Notes under the pieces: generated by a model
What the model was told of the DNA's origin: nothing
Database searches by the model: none
The model's input: the letters and a program-made list of their open reading frames with translations, nothing else
Made by a program: the position numbers and the translations under genes
Assembly (NCBI RefSeq): GCF_020509005.1
Contig: NC_063012.1
Coordinates: 8,804,001 to 8,868,000 of the forward strand
Reading direction: 5' to 3'
From: Fulvia fulva
Lineage: Eukaryota; Ascomycota; Dothideomycetes; Mycosphaerellales; Mycosphaerellaceae
DNA: 64,000 nt
Part shown: piece after piece, positions 1 to 12,800 of the stretch
Layout of the letters: every line of letters starts with the position of its first letter
How positions within the stretch are numbered: the stretch's first letter is position 1

Positions 1-1660
1 GGTAGGTTATATACGCTATAGATCAGGATCTAGCCTTAAGTTGTTTTAAGCTGTACTATAGTAATATCCCTATCGGTTCTCGGCCAGGCCTACTAGTCCT
101 CTGCTAGTACCTTCTTACTAACATAGATATAAGTTCGTAGGACTCCCTCGGTTCTGTTTATTACTACGTAGTATCTCGGGTCTCGTATAGTTAATAGAAT
201 CCTAGAGTATAGGTTGATCTATAGTTCCTATATTACTATAATGTAGTGTTCCTCCGGGTCTTAGGCCTATAGAAAGCTCCTTTAGACCTTGTCTTTGCTT
301 CTGTTCACATTATACTAAATGATTATTAGTCTGTTAGTATAAGGCATTAGGACATGTTTATGTCGAGGTCCGTTTAGTCTTACTATTAGTCTTACTATTA
401 GTTTTCCCGTCCCTCCTCCTATTCTTCCCTTTAGGGTTAGCTCCCTATTATTTAGTTGATTCTCATTTGTCTATTGCTCGACGCTGCCTTATATAAGAAC
501 GTTAGTCTCCCTATTACTAGCACTATTTATAGCTCCTCTTATAGCCGGGGTCTCTTATTCGGGTAGGTAGTTCTTTCTAGTTGTTTCTGTTTACCTACTA
601 GGAACCTAGTTAGTATTGTTACCCTTGCTTCCCGCGCTCTCTACTAGGCTAATAGTCTAACTAGGCATTAGTTTGACTATACTAGGTGTTTTCTCCTATA
701 TACTATGTATCTTATGTCCTCCTTCCGTTTTTAGTACTCTTAGGTCGCGTAATTACTAGTATCGTAGGAGTAGACTAGTATAGCTTTACTACACTTTAGG
801 GCAGTATGTCCGTACTATTAATAGTTAAAACATTAAAGGATTCTGTAGTTGCTCTAATAGATTTCTATATCTAGCCTCTTAAAGTCCTAGTATAACTCTT
901 AGTCTAAGACCTTGTTCGCTTGCTCTAGTGTTATAACCTATAAGATTAGCGAGGAGGCCCTCTTGCCCTCCTCTATCTTCTTCTTAACCTACGCTGTCTT
1001 TGTGATCTATAGTCCTAGTGCTATTACCTAGTTTTGCCTCTAGAGGTTTAGTATATCCCTTTATATATTAAAGGTTCGTAGGACCCTATACGCAATTACT
1101 ATATACTATTAATAGGAGACTTTCGCTATACTCCCGATCTTTAGTGTCCACTCCTTATTTATTTCGAGGGCCTTCTTGTCCTATACGTATACTATAAATA
1201 GCTTGACCCCTTTATTATCTACCCTTGCCTCTACTATTCCCTTTACTCCAATCTTCTCGACTATCTCCCTCCCGGTCATCTTTCCTATCTCTTCCTTCTC
1301 TTTCTAGTCCGTAATATAGACTCGTAGTACTATACTCTAAGGGAGGGTAGGTTGGCTCGCGATTATTACCTAGGTCGTTAGGCCCTAGGTCTGTCTCGGG
1401 TCTCTTTAAAGGTTGTTTCTTACGTTTCGTATTACTGCCTCGATTACTATATTGATCGTAGTGCTTGTTTGTCGTTTAAGCGCCTTTAGTCCCCCGAGTA
1501 GTTCGCTTATTACTCCTTTTAGTACTCTCTCCGGAAACCTCCCTTCTTCTACCGCTACTATCTCTTCCGCCTTCTTATAGAGCGTCCTCTACTCGTCTCC
1601 CCCTTACTCTCGGTCGTCTACTACCGTCGTCGTCGCCATTTTTATATTCTAGTTATTATC
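1..1660 (-). mobile_element. LINE family A copy (A0), partial, natural 5' end, RIP-mutated
   Basis: The first 280 bases match the endonuclease end of the tandem LINE A units (about 21,789-22,060), but the sequence then continues into a body that those units lack. On the minus strand an ATG at about 1,640 opens a broken ORF1 (gag-like) reading frame ending near 300, followed by the start of the endonuclease of ORF2. The rest of ORF2 lies left of the window. All frames carry many stops, mostly TAG or TAA produced by CpA-to-TpA change. This copy shows what LINE A looks like without the chimeric 5' module. The right boundary is only approximate, because the partner target-site duplication lies outside the window. 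Confidence 0.75.
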
Positions 1661-2916
1661 TTCCTATTAGTAATATAGTTCTAGACTATCGAGGACGGAC
1701 TACGCTATATCCTTAACTACCTCGACAGGTACCCGTACTAGCTATATAATCCGCGAGTACCCTCTAAGCGTACTAAGCGTAATTACGTTAACCCCTTTAA
1801 GTCTATCGATAGGATGATCTAATTCCTTATCGATCGGTATAGTAAGAAGGACGTCGTAGGTAAGGCCTTCTAGAAGCTCTAGGTCTTATAGTAGGGTAAG
1901 AACGAGTCATTTTCTATCTTTATCGCTAAGTACGACGAACAGCGTAACTTATACGACCTATTAGCTAAGACTAATCACCGCCTACTCGAGGGTAAGCTTA
2001 ACTACAAATATATAGAGGCACTACCTATAGAGACTAAGGACCGCGAAGACTTAGTCGATATATACTATAAGCTCGAAGCTAAGTTCGAGCGCCTAAAGTC
2101 AAAGACCCTAGCTATACTACGACTACCTCGTAGTACTAGCGGTAGTAACGGTACTATACCTACCGCGCCCGGCGTAGCCTAAGGTTTAGGCCTTAAGCTA
2201 TACGCTTAGATACCGCGCGAATTTAAGGAACTTAAGAAGCTCGAGCCTAAGGAGAAGGCTAGTATTATCGTAGTAGGCGGTTATATCCGCTACCGCCGTA
2301 TAGACTATAACTTATACTCGCTAGACTGCCCTATTAAGTAGTATAAGCGCCCTCCGCCGCGCGCGAATACTAGCTCTATAATATAGACACCGGCTAACCC
2401 TTAGTAATAGGGAAATAGCTAGACTAACGCTTAAGTCCGATAACCGTTAGTCCTACTTACGAACATAATACTAAGAAGGAAATATAGCGAGATGCGGTAA
2501 TATAAGGACTAGAGTACGCTTTACGTATATTAGTAAGCTCTCTAATACCGCCTATTACACGAGGGGTACTAAGGCCGAGAGTGTCCCTTTACCTTATAAT
2601 ACCTAGTAGTATAGATAGTAATTAAGCTCTCGCCTTCCTTAATTATAGTACTACCTCTTAGTATATAAATTCTATATACGCTCGTATATATAATCTTCCT
2701 CGACTCTAGGAAGAACCTCTTTAATTAGGACTAGCTAATAGCGGCTCCGCTAACGAGCTTATTACCTAGTCTACGTACTTTCCTTTTAATATCGGCGGCT
2801 ACGTCGAAATCCTTAGCTACTATTTAGTAGAATTACTAGAGTATAACATCGTACTCGGCTCTAGTTAGTTCGTAGACTACGAACTAGAGATATAATAGGA
2901 GAAGGGCATTATAATA
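1661..2916 (+). mobile_element. Ty3/gypsy chromovirus segment 1: gag and protease (RIP-degraded)
   Basis: Conceptual translation of the + strand gives a capsid-like stretch at about 1,810-2,150 (containing KYDEQRNLYDLLAKTNHRLL). It is followed by a zinc-knuckle-like stretch at about 2,280-2,345 in which Cys codons now read Tyr (TGC to TAC), and by a protease-like IIFLDS motif near 2,690. It is the upstream part of one element that continues at 5,716, 14,948 and 23,155. Its interruption at 2,917 is a LINE insertion, because 14 bases (AGGGCATTATAATA) recur at 2,903-2,916 and 5,702-5,715. CpA and TpG are almost absent while CpG is common, the pattern expected of RIP. The 5' LTR is not in the window. 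Confidence 0.7.
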
Positions 2917-5701
2917 GATAGATAGATTTGTTATTCCCCTATTCTAGGACCCTATTAGGCCTATATAGGTATATATCTATTATTATGTACAAAGGGAAAC
3001 CCGAATAGGTAAAAACCCTTCCCGCCCCCGACTACTCCTTATCTAGTTTAGCTTTCCCTCTAAACGTACGTAGTCTATATCACTACCCCGTTAGCCCCCG
3101 CTCCTAGCCGGTCTCGTCGCGCTACGTCGTATCCTCTCTTCCTATACTGCTCCTACTAGGCGGTACTATTCTAGCCAGCCCTTCTCTAGTATCTAGTTCG
3201 TAATACGCCGTAGGTCCTTAGCGTTATTAAGAAGTGCCCTAATCGTCCGGTTCCTCGCCTTTAGTATCTACTCCCCCCTTCCTAGCGACTACCTCGGACA
3301 GACGAGGAGTGCGTACCGTACATTCTAGGAGTAGTAGCCGTAGGAGCAGCTAGTATTCGGGTATTCTAGAACCTTCCTCTATAATAGGTACCCCTAGAGG
3401 CCGATATGTTCGCTTCGTAGTTAGGTTACTATACTACTCTATGCCCTCGTAAGGCGGTAGTAGATAAGCTTCGGGGGGTGCTTAACCGCGGATTTCGTAG
3501 CTAACTATTCCTTAGGTTGTCCCGCTAGCTAAGGGCGTCTACTATGCCCTATAACCTAGTTGTTCTACCTCTCTTTCTATAGTTACTCTATAAACGATTT
3601 CTTACCTTCCTATTATATTACTAGCTATTCGTCCCTTACCCGGTAGTTCGGCTCGTTTCCGGGTCGAATACCCTTATACGCTAGTACTAATTTATAGGAC
3701 CTTACGACTATACTAGCGATAACCTTCTATACTAGGTACTATACCGACTTACCTAAGTAGGAGGTCCGTAGTCCCTAGATATATAGGTCGATCGGCGGTA
3801 TAGCGGTCTCGTACTTAAGTATCCTCGTTAGTATCGACTTATATACCCCGGTAACCTTCCTTAGGTATTAGTTTTAGATCTTCGCTAGCGGCGCGACGAG
3901 TCCCTTCGATAGGTAGGTCCTCTCGTCTAAGGACTATACTTAGCTACTATAGGTAAGGACTAGCCGTATAATAGCCGTATATAGAAGTCGTAACTACCGG
4001 AAGTCCGCCCCCTATATAGACGTAGTAAGCCTCTAGTATAATGCTATATTCTGTTTAGCTTTCCGTAATATTACCTATACGTACTTCCTCTACCGTAGCG
4101 CCGGGTCTACCTATAGTCCGAGGATCCTAAGCTGATTTGCCGGGTTAGTCGTGTACCCCTATATCTAGATAGAAGCTTATATATTGTAGAACCGTAGCCG
4201 GCGCGTAAAGTGTATTAGATTGTACTTTTCTAGGGCAAACCGAGCCCTATACCTCCTAGCCTAGTCCTCGTAGATCTTGTGCTTCTCTTCTAGTAGCCTA
4301 TAGTTCTCCTTAGTCGAGGAAGACTACGCTAGGGTGTTTATGTCGTCTACGAAGCCGCTTGTAGCGGTGTTCTAGGATTCTAGGGCTAGGAGTAGCGTCG
4401 CTATAAAGAAGAGGAACAGAATAGGTACTAGCGTTAAGCCTTACGGGATTCTAGTATAGACTACTTAAAATAGGCTTCTATACTAGCCGACTAGAATCGA
4501 CGTACTACGGTTTTAGAGGTAGGACCGTACGAAGTTAATAAGCTACTTAGGGAGTCCTTTCGACCTTAGGATATAGAGTAGCCGCGGGTATAATACGTAG
4601 TCGAAGGCTCCCGATATGTCTAGTAAGGAAGGAATCGTATTTAGTAAGCTAGCTACGAGATAAGGTAACAAGTCTTAACCGCGCTTTCCTACTTATCTAG
4701 TACTACCGTATAGCCTCGTTTCGAGAGGTTAGCCCGGAGCAAAAGCTTCCCTCTACGCCCTCCCTCCCTATTTGCTCCTTAAGCCAATATCCACCTCTAT
4801 AGGCCTAAGTCCTTTAGTACTCTCTATTGACCGACATACGTATCCGTCCTCTCGGGCTATATAGACAGTATTAGCCGTCGCTACTAGTATATACTACGCC
4901 CTAGGTTTTGACGCCCTTCGCGTTACCGTAGCCTATCTCTAGAAAGCGGCCGTCTCTACCTCGTAGGTTTACTCGGGGCACACACTACGCCGGGTAGCGT
5001 ACTCCTTACGTTTCTACCTACTAACTAATATAAAGTTCCTTATTACCCTGCCCTCGATCCTCCCCGATTATAGAACTAATCTACTTATATTATACGTCTT
5101 TTCCCCGTCCTAATAGCCGTCTTTTCCTTACTTAGGCTATCGTCTTTTCCTCGTCGTAATCTACTATATTAGACTAGGTACGTTATGTAGCGGGACAGGT
5201 AGTGCCTTAGGTAAAACCCTCGTTCCTATACCGGGTGTTTAATAGGCCCTTATAGGCTTCGTCGCGTATCTACCTACCTACCGTATTGCCCGCTAGTAAA
5301 CACTAGATTGTTTCGTAGTCCGCTCGACGCCGTCGTATAGTCCGCTTAGTTATTGTTCTATAGTCCGCTCGTCTAATATTCGTCGCTTAGCCCGCTCGGT
5401 TTACGGTCTCCGGAGGTAAAAATTCTGTACTTATACTAGAGGTGTCCTATCGAGCGTATAGGCCACGGTTCCGCGCCCTTCTTATACGTAGAAAGAAGAG
5501 GGACTCGCTCCCGACACGAGTATACGCTCGTCGGATAGTTTTTATACCCGTTTTACTAGTAGTCCTCTATTTACCGCGGCTTCGCCTACGTTACGCGCCC
5601 GTTACGCCTACGACGCTCTAGCGTAAGAATACTTGGCTCTCTCGTAGCTAGACGAGAGGTTCGTAGCCGATACTACGTATAGGTGATTCTCGTCGTCGAC
5701 T
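2917..5701 (-). mobile_element. LINE family B copy (B1), chimeric: B 3' body plus 5' module
   Basis: The element starts at its 3' end with a GATAGATAGATT tail and the family B 3' UTR, also seen at 14,750-14,832 and 37,246. The body is the minus-strand ORF2, from its C-terminal end through the reverse transcriptase thumb and palm. At about 4,622, inside the RT codons for the SLDI region, LINE sequence stops. From there to 5,701 the element is the shared non-coding module of about 1,080 bp. A 14-bp target duplication frames the whole unit, so module and LINE body were inserted together. RIP has placed stops throughout. It lies inside the gypsy element between protease and RT. Confidence 0.85.
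4622..5701 (-). repeat. WEIRD-like 5' module, copy in LINE B1
   Basis: This stretch of about 1,080 bp is the same sequence, apart from RIP changes, as 22,061-23,139, 26,728-27,806, 31,399-32,477 and 34,738-35,816. It holds no convincing protein. In LINE orientation it always starts at the outer 5' end with GTCGACGACGAGAATCACC and always ends at the same base next to LINE sequence. A similar 1.1-kb module (WEIRD) fused to 5'-truncated LINEs is known in Magnaporthe MINE elements. That the two are equivalent is my inference from architecture, not a sequence match. Confidence 0.75.
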
Positions 5702-5715
5702 AGGGCATTATAATA

Positions 5716-6267
5716 ATGAATCATTTGAAATGCCGTACCTATAAGGCAAACTAGAGGTCTAATAAGTACCTAATAGTATAGTCTATTAACTATCTAGCTA
5801 CGCTAGTACTATTAGGCAATTATCGACCGCCGATAGTAGAAGATAACCCCGACGAAGTCACCGCTCCTACGCTATCCTTACCTAAGTATATACCCTAACT
5901 ATAGTTCTATACGACGTTCGAGGACGAAGAGGATAACTTCCGTATATATACTCGATAACCGTTACTGGTAGACGGCGTTAAGACGTTAAAGCGACCGTAC
6001 CGATATACGAAACAAAAGTAACGAGTTGTCGAACTAGAACTAGAGATCAATATCGTAAACATCTCCGCGGCCTACGTAGCAAAACTAGCTCGTAAGAAAG
6101 GAGCGGAAGGCTATATAATATAGATTATACTACCTAGTTAGAAGTACTACGCTAATCTATTACGAGCCTACGTAATAGTAGCGACTAGGTAAGACTTCGA
6201 TCCTACTAGGCTCTACGCTATAAACCTTAGAAAGGTATAGTTAGCAAACCCCTTAATAGTATATATA
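5716..6267 (+). mobile_element. Ty3/gypsy segment 2: region between protease and RT
   Basis: This continues the gypsy scaffold between two LINE insertions. It begins after the target duplication of LINE B1 and ends at the target duplication AATAGTATATATA (6,255-6,267), repeated at 14,935-14,947. Plus-strand translation gives charged peptide fragments typical of the linker before the reverse transcriptase, with stops from RIP. No catalytic motif is visible in it. Assignment rests on the two target duplications, which join it cleanly to its neighbours. Confidence 0.6.
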
Positions 6268-9200
6268 GATAGATATTTTATTAAGCTGTTATAGTGCCCT
6301 TTGGCCTATATAGCTATACTATCTTATTTTCGTATATATAGAGGGGAAACCGTATTAGTGAAAACCCCTCCTCCTTCCCGCCTGTCTTTTCCTCCTAGTT
6401 GTTGTCTTAATTTTCCCTTATTAGGGGTACGCTAGTGTTATAGGCCTGCCCTAATGACTACCCTATCTGCCACCCCCTAGCTTCCGCCTCTTGTCTATCC
6501 ACTCCTCCGTCTCGCTAGCGAGGCTAAACTACTAGAGGTATCCCTACTATAGTATCTACCGAGAGATTCGGCGAATGTTGCCTTTGTCCCTAATAATTGA
6601 CTTATAGTCTCTCCTTCCCGCTTAGTGCCTCCAATTTCCCCTGCCTCTCGCCTACTACGGGCATCGTAGTAGTATATATTCTAGGTTTTACGATAGGTAG
6701 CTACACTAGTAGGCTGGGCTATAGATGTCTAGTACGCGTCTTCTAAACAGGTAGGCCCTTAACCTAATATATTCGGACCTGATTTGGATCGCTATACTTG
6801 CCTCGGCCCTTATTAGGTCCCTATATAGCTAGTAATTGTGTCTCTAGAAGGCTCGGAGCGCTATCGGGCCTATTGTCTTAGGGGGCTTCCTTTTCTAGTC
6901 CTACTCCTATAGGTAGCTCGCTATCTATTCCGCTAGGCTTTAGGTCTTAGCCTTACTCCCGCCGGCCTAGCGAGTCCTACGCTCCTACTCTTTTCGTACT
7001 AGCTATTCGGTACTTGTCTATACGGCCGTAAAGGTAGTAAGGTCATCCTCTTTTTAGCTTGTCCTATATCCGGCCCCTCTCCGGTAGCGGCTTTCTATCT
7101 TATTCTTTACCTCCTAGATCGTAGTTTATACTAGGTAATCTGTCGTCTTTACCGCGTATTAAATTCTTATTCCCCGGATATACTAGCCGATTAGTAGTGT
7201 TCCTATCTCTATTTCTACCGTACTTATTAACGTTGTCTTATATACGCCTAGTATCCTACGTAGGTTACCTACCTATATCCTATTTAGGGGTTACTCTATC
7301 CGTTTCGGGATCGGCTTACCTATGCCTCCTGTTCCCTAAATCTGTGCCCCGTATAGTATAGCTAGTCTAACGATCGCCTTATACATTACTCTTGCCTTAT
7401 CGAATGTTACTCCCTATATAGATGCCGTAAGTCTCTTTATCGAGGCTTCGTTAACTTATACTCGACTCTAGGCTTTCTTAACCTATATATTCTAGCTTAG
7501 CTTCGGGTCGAGCTAGATCCCTAGTACTCGTAGCTCCGCTAATAGCTTTGTCTCGTAGCCTTAGATTCTTACCGCCGCCTTTATATTATAGTATGTTCTC
7601 GCTTTACTAAAGTGTATAAGTTAGTACTTTTTAGGGGCGAACTAGGCACTATACTTCTTTGCCTACTCCTCGTATTTCTTGTGCCTATCTTCGAGGAGGC
7701 GACAGTTCTCTTCTATCGAGTCTAACTAGGCTAGGATGTTTATATCGTCTACGAACCCCGATACTAAGGTTTACGGAGAGGTGAGTAGGGGGATTAGATT
7801 AGATATAAATATCAGAAATAGGATAGGGGAGAGAGTAGATCCCTAAGGTATTCTAGTCTCTACCTTTACCGGGTCGGACGTATACCTTCCTAGGACTAGG
7901 TATGTCGTCCGTTCCTAGAGAAAGGAGTAGACGAACGTCGTTACCTACTAGGGGATGCCTTTCTACTATAGGATATATATTAGCCTTTAGTATAAGACGT
8001 TATCGAAGGCCCCTACGATGTCGAGGGATAGTAAGGACGCCGCTCGGTTCCTACTATAGTACTAGAGGGTCTGAATTTGCTCCGTAATTAGCTCTATTAC
8101 TATTAGTATCGATCGCTAGCTTCTTCCCCCTATCTATATTACTAGGAGTACGTAGTTGTCCTCGGCTAGCTACGTAAGTCTCTAGGCTACTATCTTTTCT
8201 AGGACCTTCCCTATCGTGTTTAGAAGTACGATTAGTCTGTATAACTTAGGCTAAGTATAGTCTTCCTTCTATAGCTTACGTAGCACTACTATTATAGACT
8301 CTCTATACGGCTTCGGGTGATACCCTAGCCGTAGGTATACGGTAAATAGGTTTACTAGGCTCGGCGCGATCTCTTCTCTATACTCTTTTAGTAGTATATT
8401 TAGTATCCTATCTAGGCCTAGGGCTTTCCGTCCTTTTAGCTTACTTATAACTCCTGTTACTATATTAGAGCTAACCGCCTAATCTATGTCTAGGGGTTCC
8501 GGGTATATACTCGGGTCGATATCCGTAAGGTCTACCTCTACTTACGTCGAAAAGAAATGGTCGGCTAATGCTTTTGCCTTGCCCCGGGGCGTAGCCTAGG
8601 CAATCCCTTCGCGGTCTACGATTAGGGGGAAGTGAGGGGTTTGCTACTCTTTAGGTAGTCGTGCCTATTTAGTAAGTCTCTATATCTGTTCCGGGTTTTC
8701 TATAACGAGCCCGATCGTCGCTCTCTAGTCCTATAGCTTGTCGCGTCTTATCTATGCCTTCTTCTCTTGTGTCGCGCGACAGTATTGCTCCTACGTCTCT
8801 TAGGTATGCTCCTTCGTCTACTGTCGTCTTGCCCTTCTAGCCTCCCTTACCTTCGTAGAGTATTTAGGGGTCTAGAAGGCCTTCTACTACGTTAAGGGCC
8901 GGAGTAACGGCGTATATTGTTCCGCTACTTACTATATAACCGAGGTAATCTGTTCCGCTACTTGATCTAGCTAAGCTGTCGTCTCGAGTTCTCTATACTA
9001 TAGTAGGTTCGCTATTAGGAAGCCTCTTATATCGTCCTAGCGTGCCTTCTTCTAGTTACGGCGTAGTTCGCTTACTAGCTCCTCTATCGCCTTCACCCCT
9101 AGCGTCGTTTGAATAGGGATATAGTCTAAGGAGGCTTCTAGCGCGTAGTTCGGTCGGCATTAGACTAGTCTCTCTTCAAGTTCTCGTAATAAAAAGTATA

Positions 9201-9817
9201 GGTCGATCGTGCTTATACTTATACGGGCCTTCTACGTCTCTATTCCCTTTAGTATTACTAAGGCCATTCCGTAGCGTACGGTTATATCTAGTAGCTTTTC
9301 CCCTAGAAACGCGTACGGGGGAGTGAATTCGAGTCCCTACCGTAGATAGTAGAGGTTAAAGTCGCCGAGGAGTACTTACTTTATGTCTTAGCTTAGGGTC
9401 CGCTCTAGGTAGGCGAGGGTTCCTAGTTCCCTACTCGTCCGACCCCGCGGTAGCGGGTTATAAACGTTATAGATCTAGATAGGGCCTTGTGTCGTGTCGA
9501 TCTAGATTGATGTTATGTCTCCTAGGTTGCCCTACTACGGTAGTATAACCTTCTACGACTCAAGGTCTATAGTCTTACTTACGTATATATATGTCCTCGG
9601 GATGACGCCTCGTTAGCCCGCGATTACGGTATAGTATCTCCGGTCATTACAAGTGGCTAGGAGTCCTTCGTAGGGGTTGACCTATAGTTCCTATACCGCG
9701 ATAACGTAGTGCCGTAGCGGGTCTAGCTCTTATAGAAAGTAGCGCTAGACCTTGTCCCTACTTTTGTTTACGTTATACTATACGATAGTAATGTCGTCGT
9801 ATAGTATTATTCGTTAT
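6268..9817 (-). mobile_element. LINE family C copy, main part (3' end to endonuclease), RIP-mutated
   Basis: The 3' end carries a GATAGATA tail and a 3' UTR related to, but clearly different from, those of families A and B. Minus-strand translation shows the reverse transcriptase (SLDIVGAFDNV near 8,010) and the start of the apurinic-type endonuclease near 9,730-9,790 (YNVNKSRD). The element is interrupted at 9,818 by a family B copy in the opposite orientation and resumes at 14,846. The outer target duplication (6,255-6,267 and 14,935-14,947) puts its total length near 3.64 kb, so it is 5'-truncated close to the ORF1/ORF2 boundary. Confidence 0.75.
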
Positions 9818-12800
9818 TAAACTTTTACCGGAAGAAGTATTTACTAGCGATAGTAGTCGTACTCGACGCGTCGGCTCATCGATCTCTACGCTAAAATAAG
9901 ACACATTCGAAAGCTCTTATTAAGGCTATTCTAACGATATATAAAGTAGGCCACTACCCCTAGGACTAAGGGAGTTCTACCTTATTTAATCTGGACAGCT
10001 TAAAGCTCTCTTCACCCTATTTCTTTAGCTCTAAACGCCGCGGAGGTGCCTAGCTATATTAGGCAACTCCTAGGCAATAGTAGCCTAGGCTACGGTACTA
10101 ACGGCGCCTACGGCCCTATAGGCGAAGCCCCCCTAAGACAACTAGTAGCAACTTATAGAGGACGTAAAAAGTATAGAAACTAACGATCAGCTCCCTTACC
10201 GGTCTCTATAGGTAATGATCACTTAGCTACGTACGGCGCTTATACTGTTATATTACCGAGGGCAATAAGAAATAAGGACGACGTCCTAGGCGATTAGTAA
10301 GGCCACCCGGAATCAACACCCCTATAGCTAGGCATCGGTCGCGGCATCGATACTAGGCCCCCGCCTAACGTACGATATAGTTACGATCCGTATTATAGTA
10401 AAGGAAGACTAGGCCGAAGTTACGAAGCTATCGAATAAGGAGCTCGCCTAACGAATTAACTAACTAGGGGTAGTCGTAGTGAACTAACAGTCTAACGGCA
10501 CTCTATAGATCTATACTAGCTCTACTACTACTAGGAGGCACCTAGAGGCATAGCTATAGTAGGCATCTAAGGTTGCGGCATTAGCGAAGGTCTTAACGAA
10601 ACAATTCACGATCCTAGTCTACGATATGCCTAAGGAGTTTGACCTAACTAACTAGGGTCACCTACGCGCTCTCTAAGAGGACAACCCGGTCACTCTTAAC
10701 TCTCTAATCTAGAAGGCGACTTGGCTCTATAGGAAATGGCTAGAAGGTAAGAAGGCCTCGGCGCTAATAGTATAGCTATAAGACGCGAAAGCGGCGGATC
10801 TAGCGATAGAATAAGGCCTAGTCTAGCAATATAGCCTTAAGATAGTAGAAAAGCACTCCTTATCCTTTCGTGTCCTCTAATGCTTCAAATGCTAACAGTA
10901 TAGACACCAAACCTATAAGTATATAAATAAGTAGGCCTACTCGAACTATATAGGAGACTATATATCTAGGGACTATATATCGACTACGAGACGGTACGCG
11001 AACTGTCCGGGGCACTACCTATCGTATAGTACGGAATGCCTATAGCGGAAACTAGCGAAAAACAAGGCAATTATAAACAGAACCGTCGCCCTAAGATTCT
11101 ACGGCGACCGTAAGGCTAGCCTATACCGGAACTAACTAGCGGCGGTCGGGTATAAGCGCCCTAGGGCCGAGAACGATATAAAAGATACGTGACCTAGGGC
11201 GTATAGGAGGCCACGTGCTCTACTAGCTACGGCGAGGGAATCTAACTAGGCCCGGCTCCCCTTTAGTATATAGCCGATAGGCGTAGACTAGGACGTATAG
11301 GGTAGTAGGACATAGGACGATATAGAGGAAATAATTATCGATACCGATAACTAGCCTCGACACGCTTAGCATCATCTAGTATAACGTTAACTATAGCAAG
11401 GATATAGTCTAGAACCATTTCCTATACGAGGCGGACCCGCGCGTCTACTACGTCCTTATAATCTAGGAGCTATAGATTAACCCGTACTATAAGAGACTAA
11501 CGACCTACAAGTTACTAGGCTATACGACATGCCTACGAGGCGACGGCAGACCCCGTACGTGCTTCTATATCAGTAAGGACATACTAGAATCCGACTAGGA
11601 GGTAGTGTACTACGTAGACGAAGAAGGCGGGGGCGATATTACCTCCCTCTACGTAGGTAGTACCTAGATATACAACCTATATATATAACCGCTAGCCTCG
11701 AGGTCTAGCCGCGACCTAGGGGTCTATAGACACCTAGATAGTGCGCTTAAGAGACAAGGGTACTACATCGTAGTAGGAGACTTCAACATATACTACCCTT
11801 CCTAGGAAAGCCTTATATAGCCGTACCCTATAGCCGACGAAGTACTCGACTTGATAGCGAGCAACGTAATTGCCCTTAATACCCCGAAGGACCTAGGTAC
11901 CTAGAAGAGAGGGGGACTCTAAGACACGATCGACCTCTCCTAGATCTTAGATAGCTACTACTATACGGTAACCTACTATAGGATCGAATATAAACTCGAG
12001 GCGTCGTTAGACTATATACTAGTCAGGACCTCTATTACGATATAGATATAACGTATACTAGCGGGAACCCCTAAGCTAAACTAGGGAAAGGCCTACTAGG
12101 CCAACATCTAGGCGTACCTCGATGACTCTAAGAGGCTAGTCCAGATCGCGTAGTAGCAATACAATAGTAAAGACGAGATAGACGAAGTAGTCTAGGGGTT
12201 AATAGACGAAATAAGAAAAGCGACCTCACTTTACGTTCCGCTTGCCTAACTAACGATATAGTCTAAACTATACTAGACGCCGGAGTGCACTACGGTAGTA
12301 AGAGAAGCAAGGAGAGCCCGCCGGGTGTAGACGAGCAGCTATAGCGAGGAGGCCTAGAACGTATATAGGGAGGTATGCTAACAGAAGAAAGCTATAATAC
12401 GAAGGGAGAAAGTAGTCGGCTAGAGGGCTATAGTAGAAGAAATCGCCGGCAAGCTAGAGAGGATGTAGAAGCTAGCGAAATAGGCCCGATAGGACCCTAG
12501 ATAGGGCCCCTCCTTCTCTATCCTAGCGCTACAATCGCCTAGTAGCCCGGTTAGCGACCCCGAGGCTAAGGCGCGTCTACTAGCTAGCAAGTTCTTCCCG
12601 CCCCTAGTCGAGGCTAATCTAAGCGATATAAACAGCTCTACTCCCCTAGCCCCTAGCATCGCGGTCTAATAGGAGGTATCCGAGGGAGAAGTTACCGCTA
12701 TACTAAGGAAGTTACCGGCGAAGAAAGCCCCGGGGCCGGATAGGATCCTAAACGAGCTACTAAAGAAGTGTAGAGATCAACTAGCCCTAGTAGTTATAGC

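Noticed and set aside
7902..8087. Short plus-strand open frame in LINE C
   Set aside because: It lies antisense to the RT of LINE C, has no ATG-based or family-like content, and is explained by the repeat.
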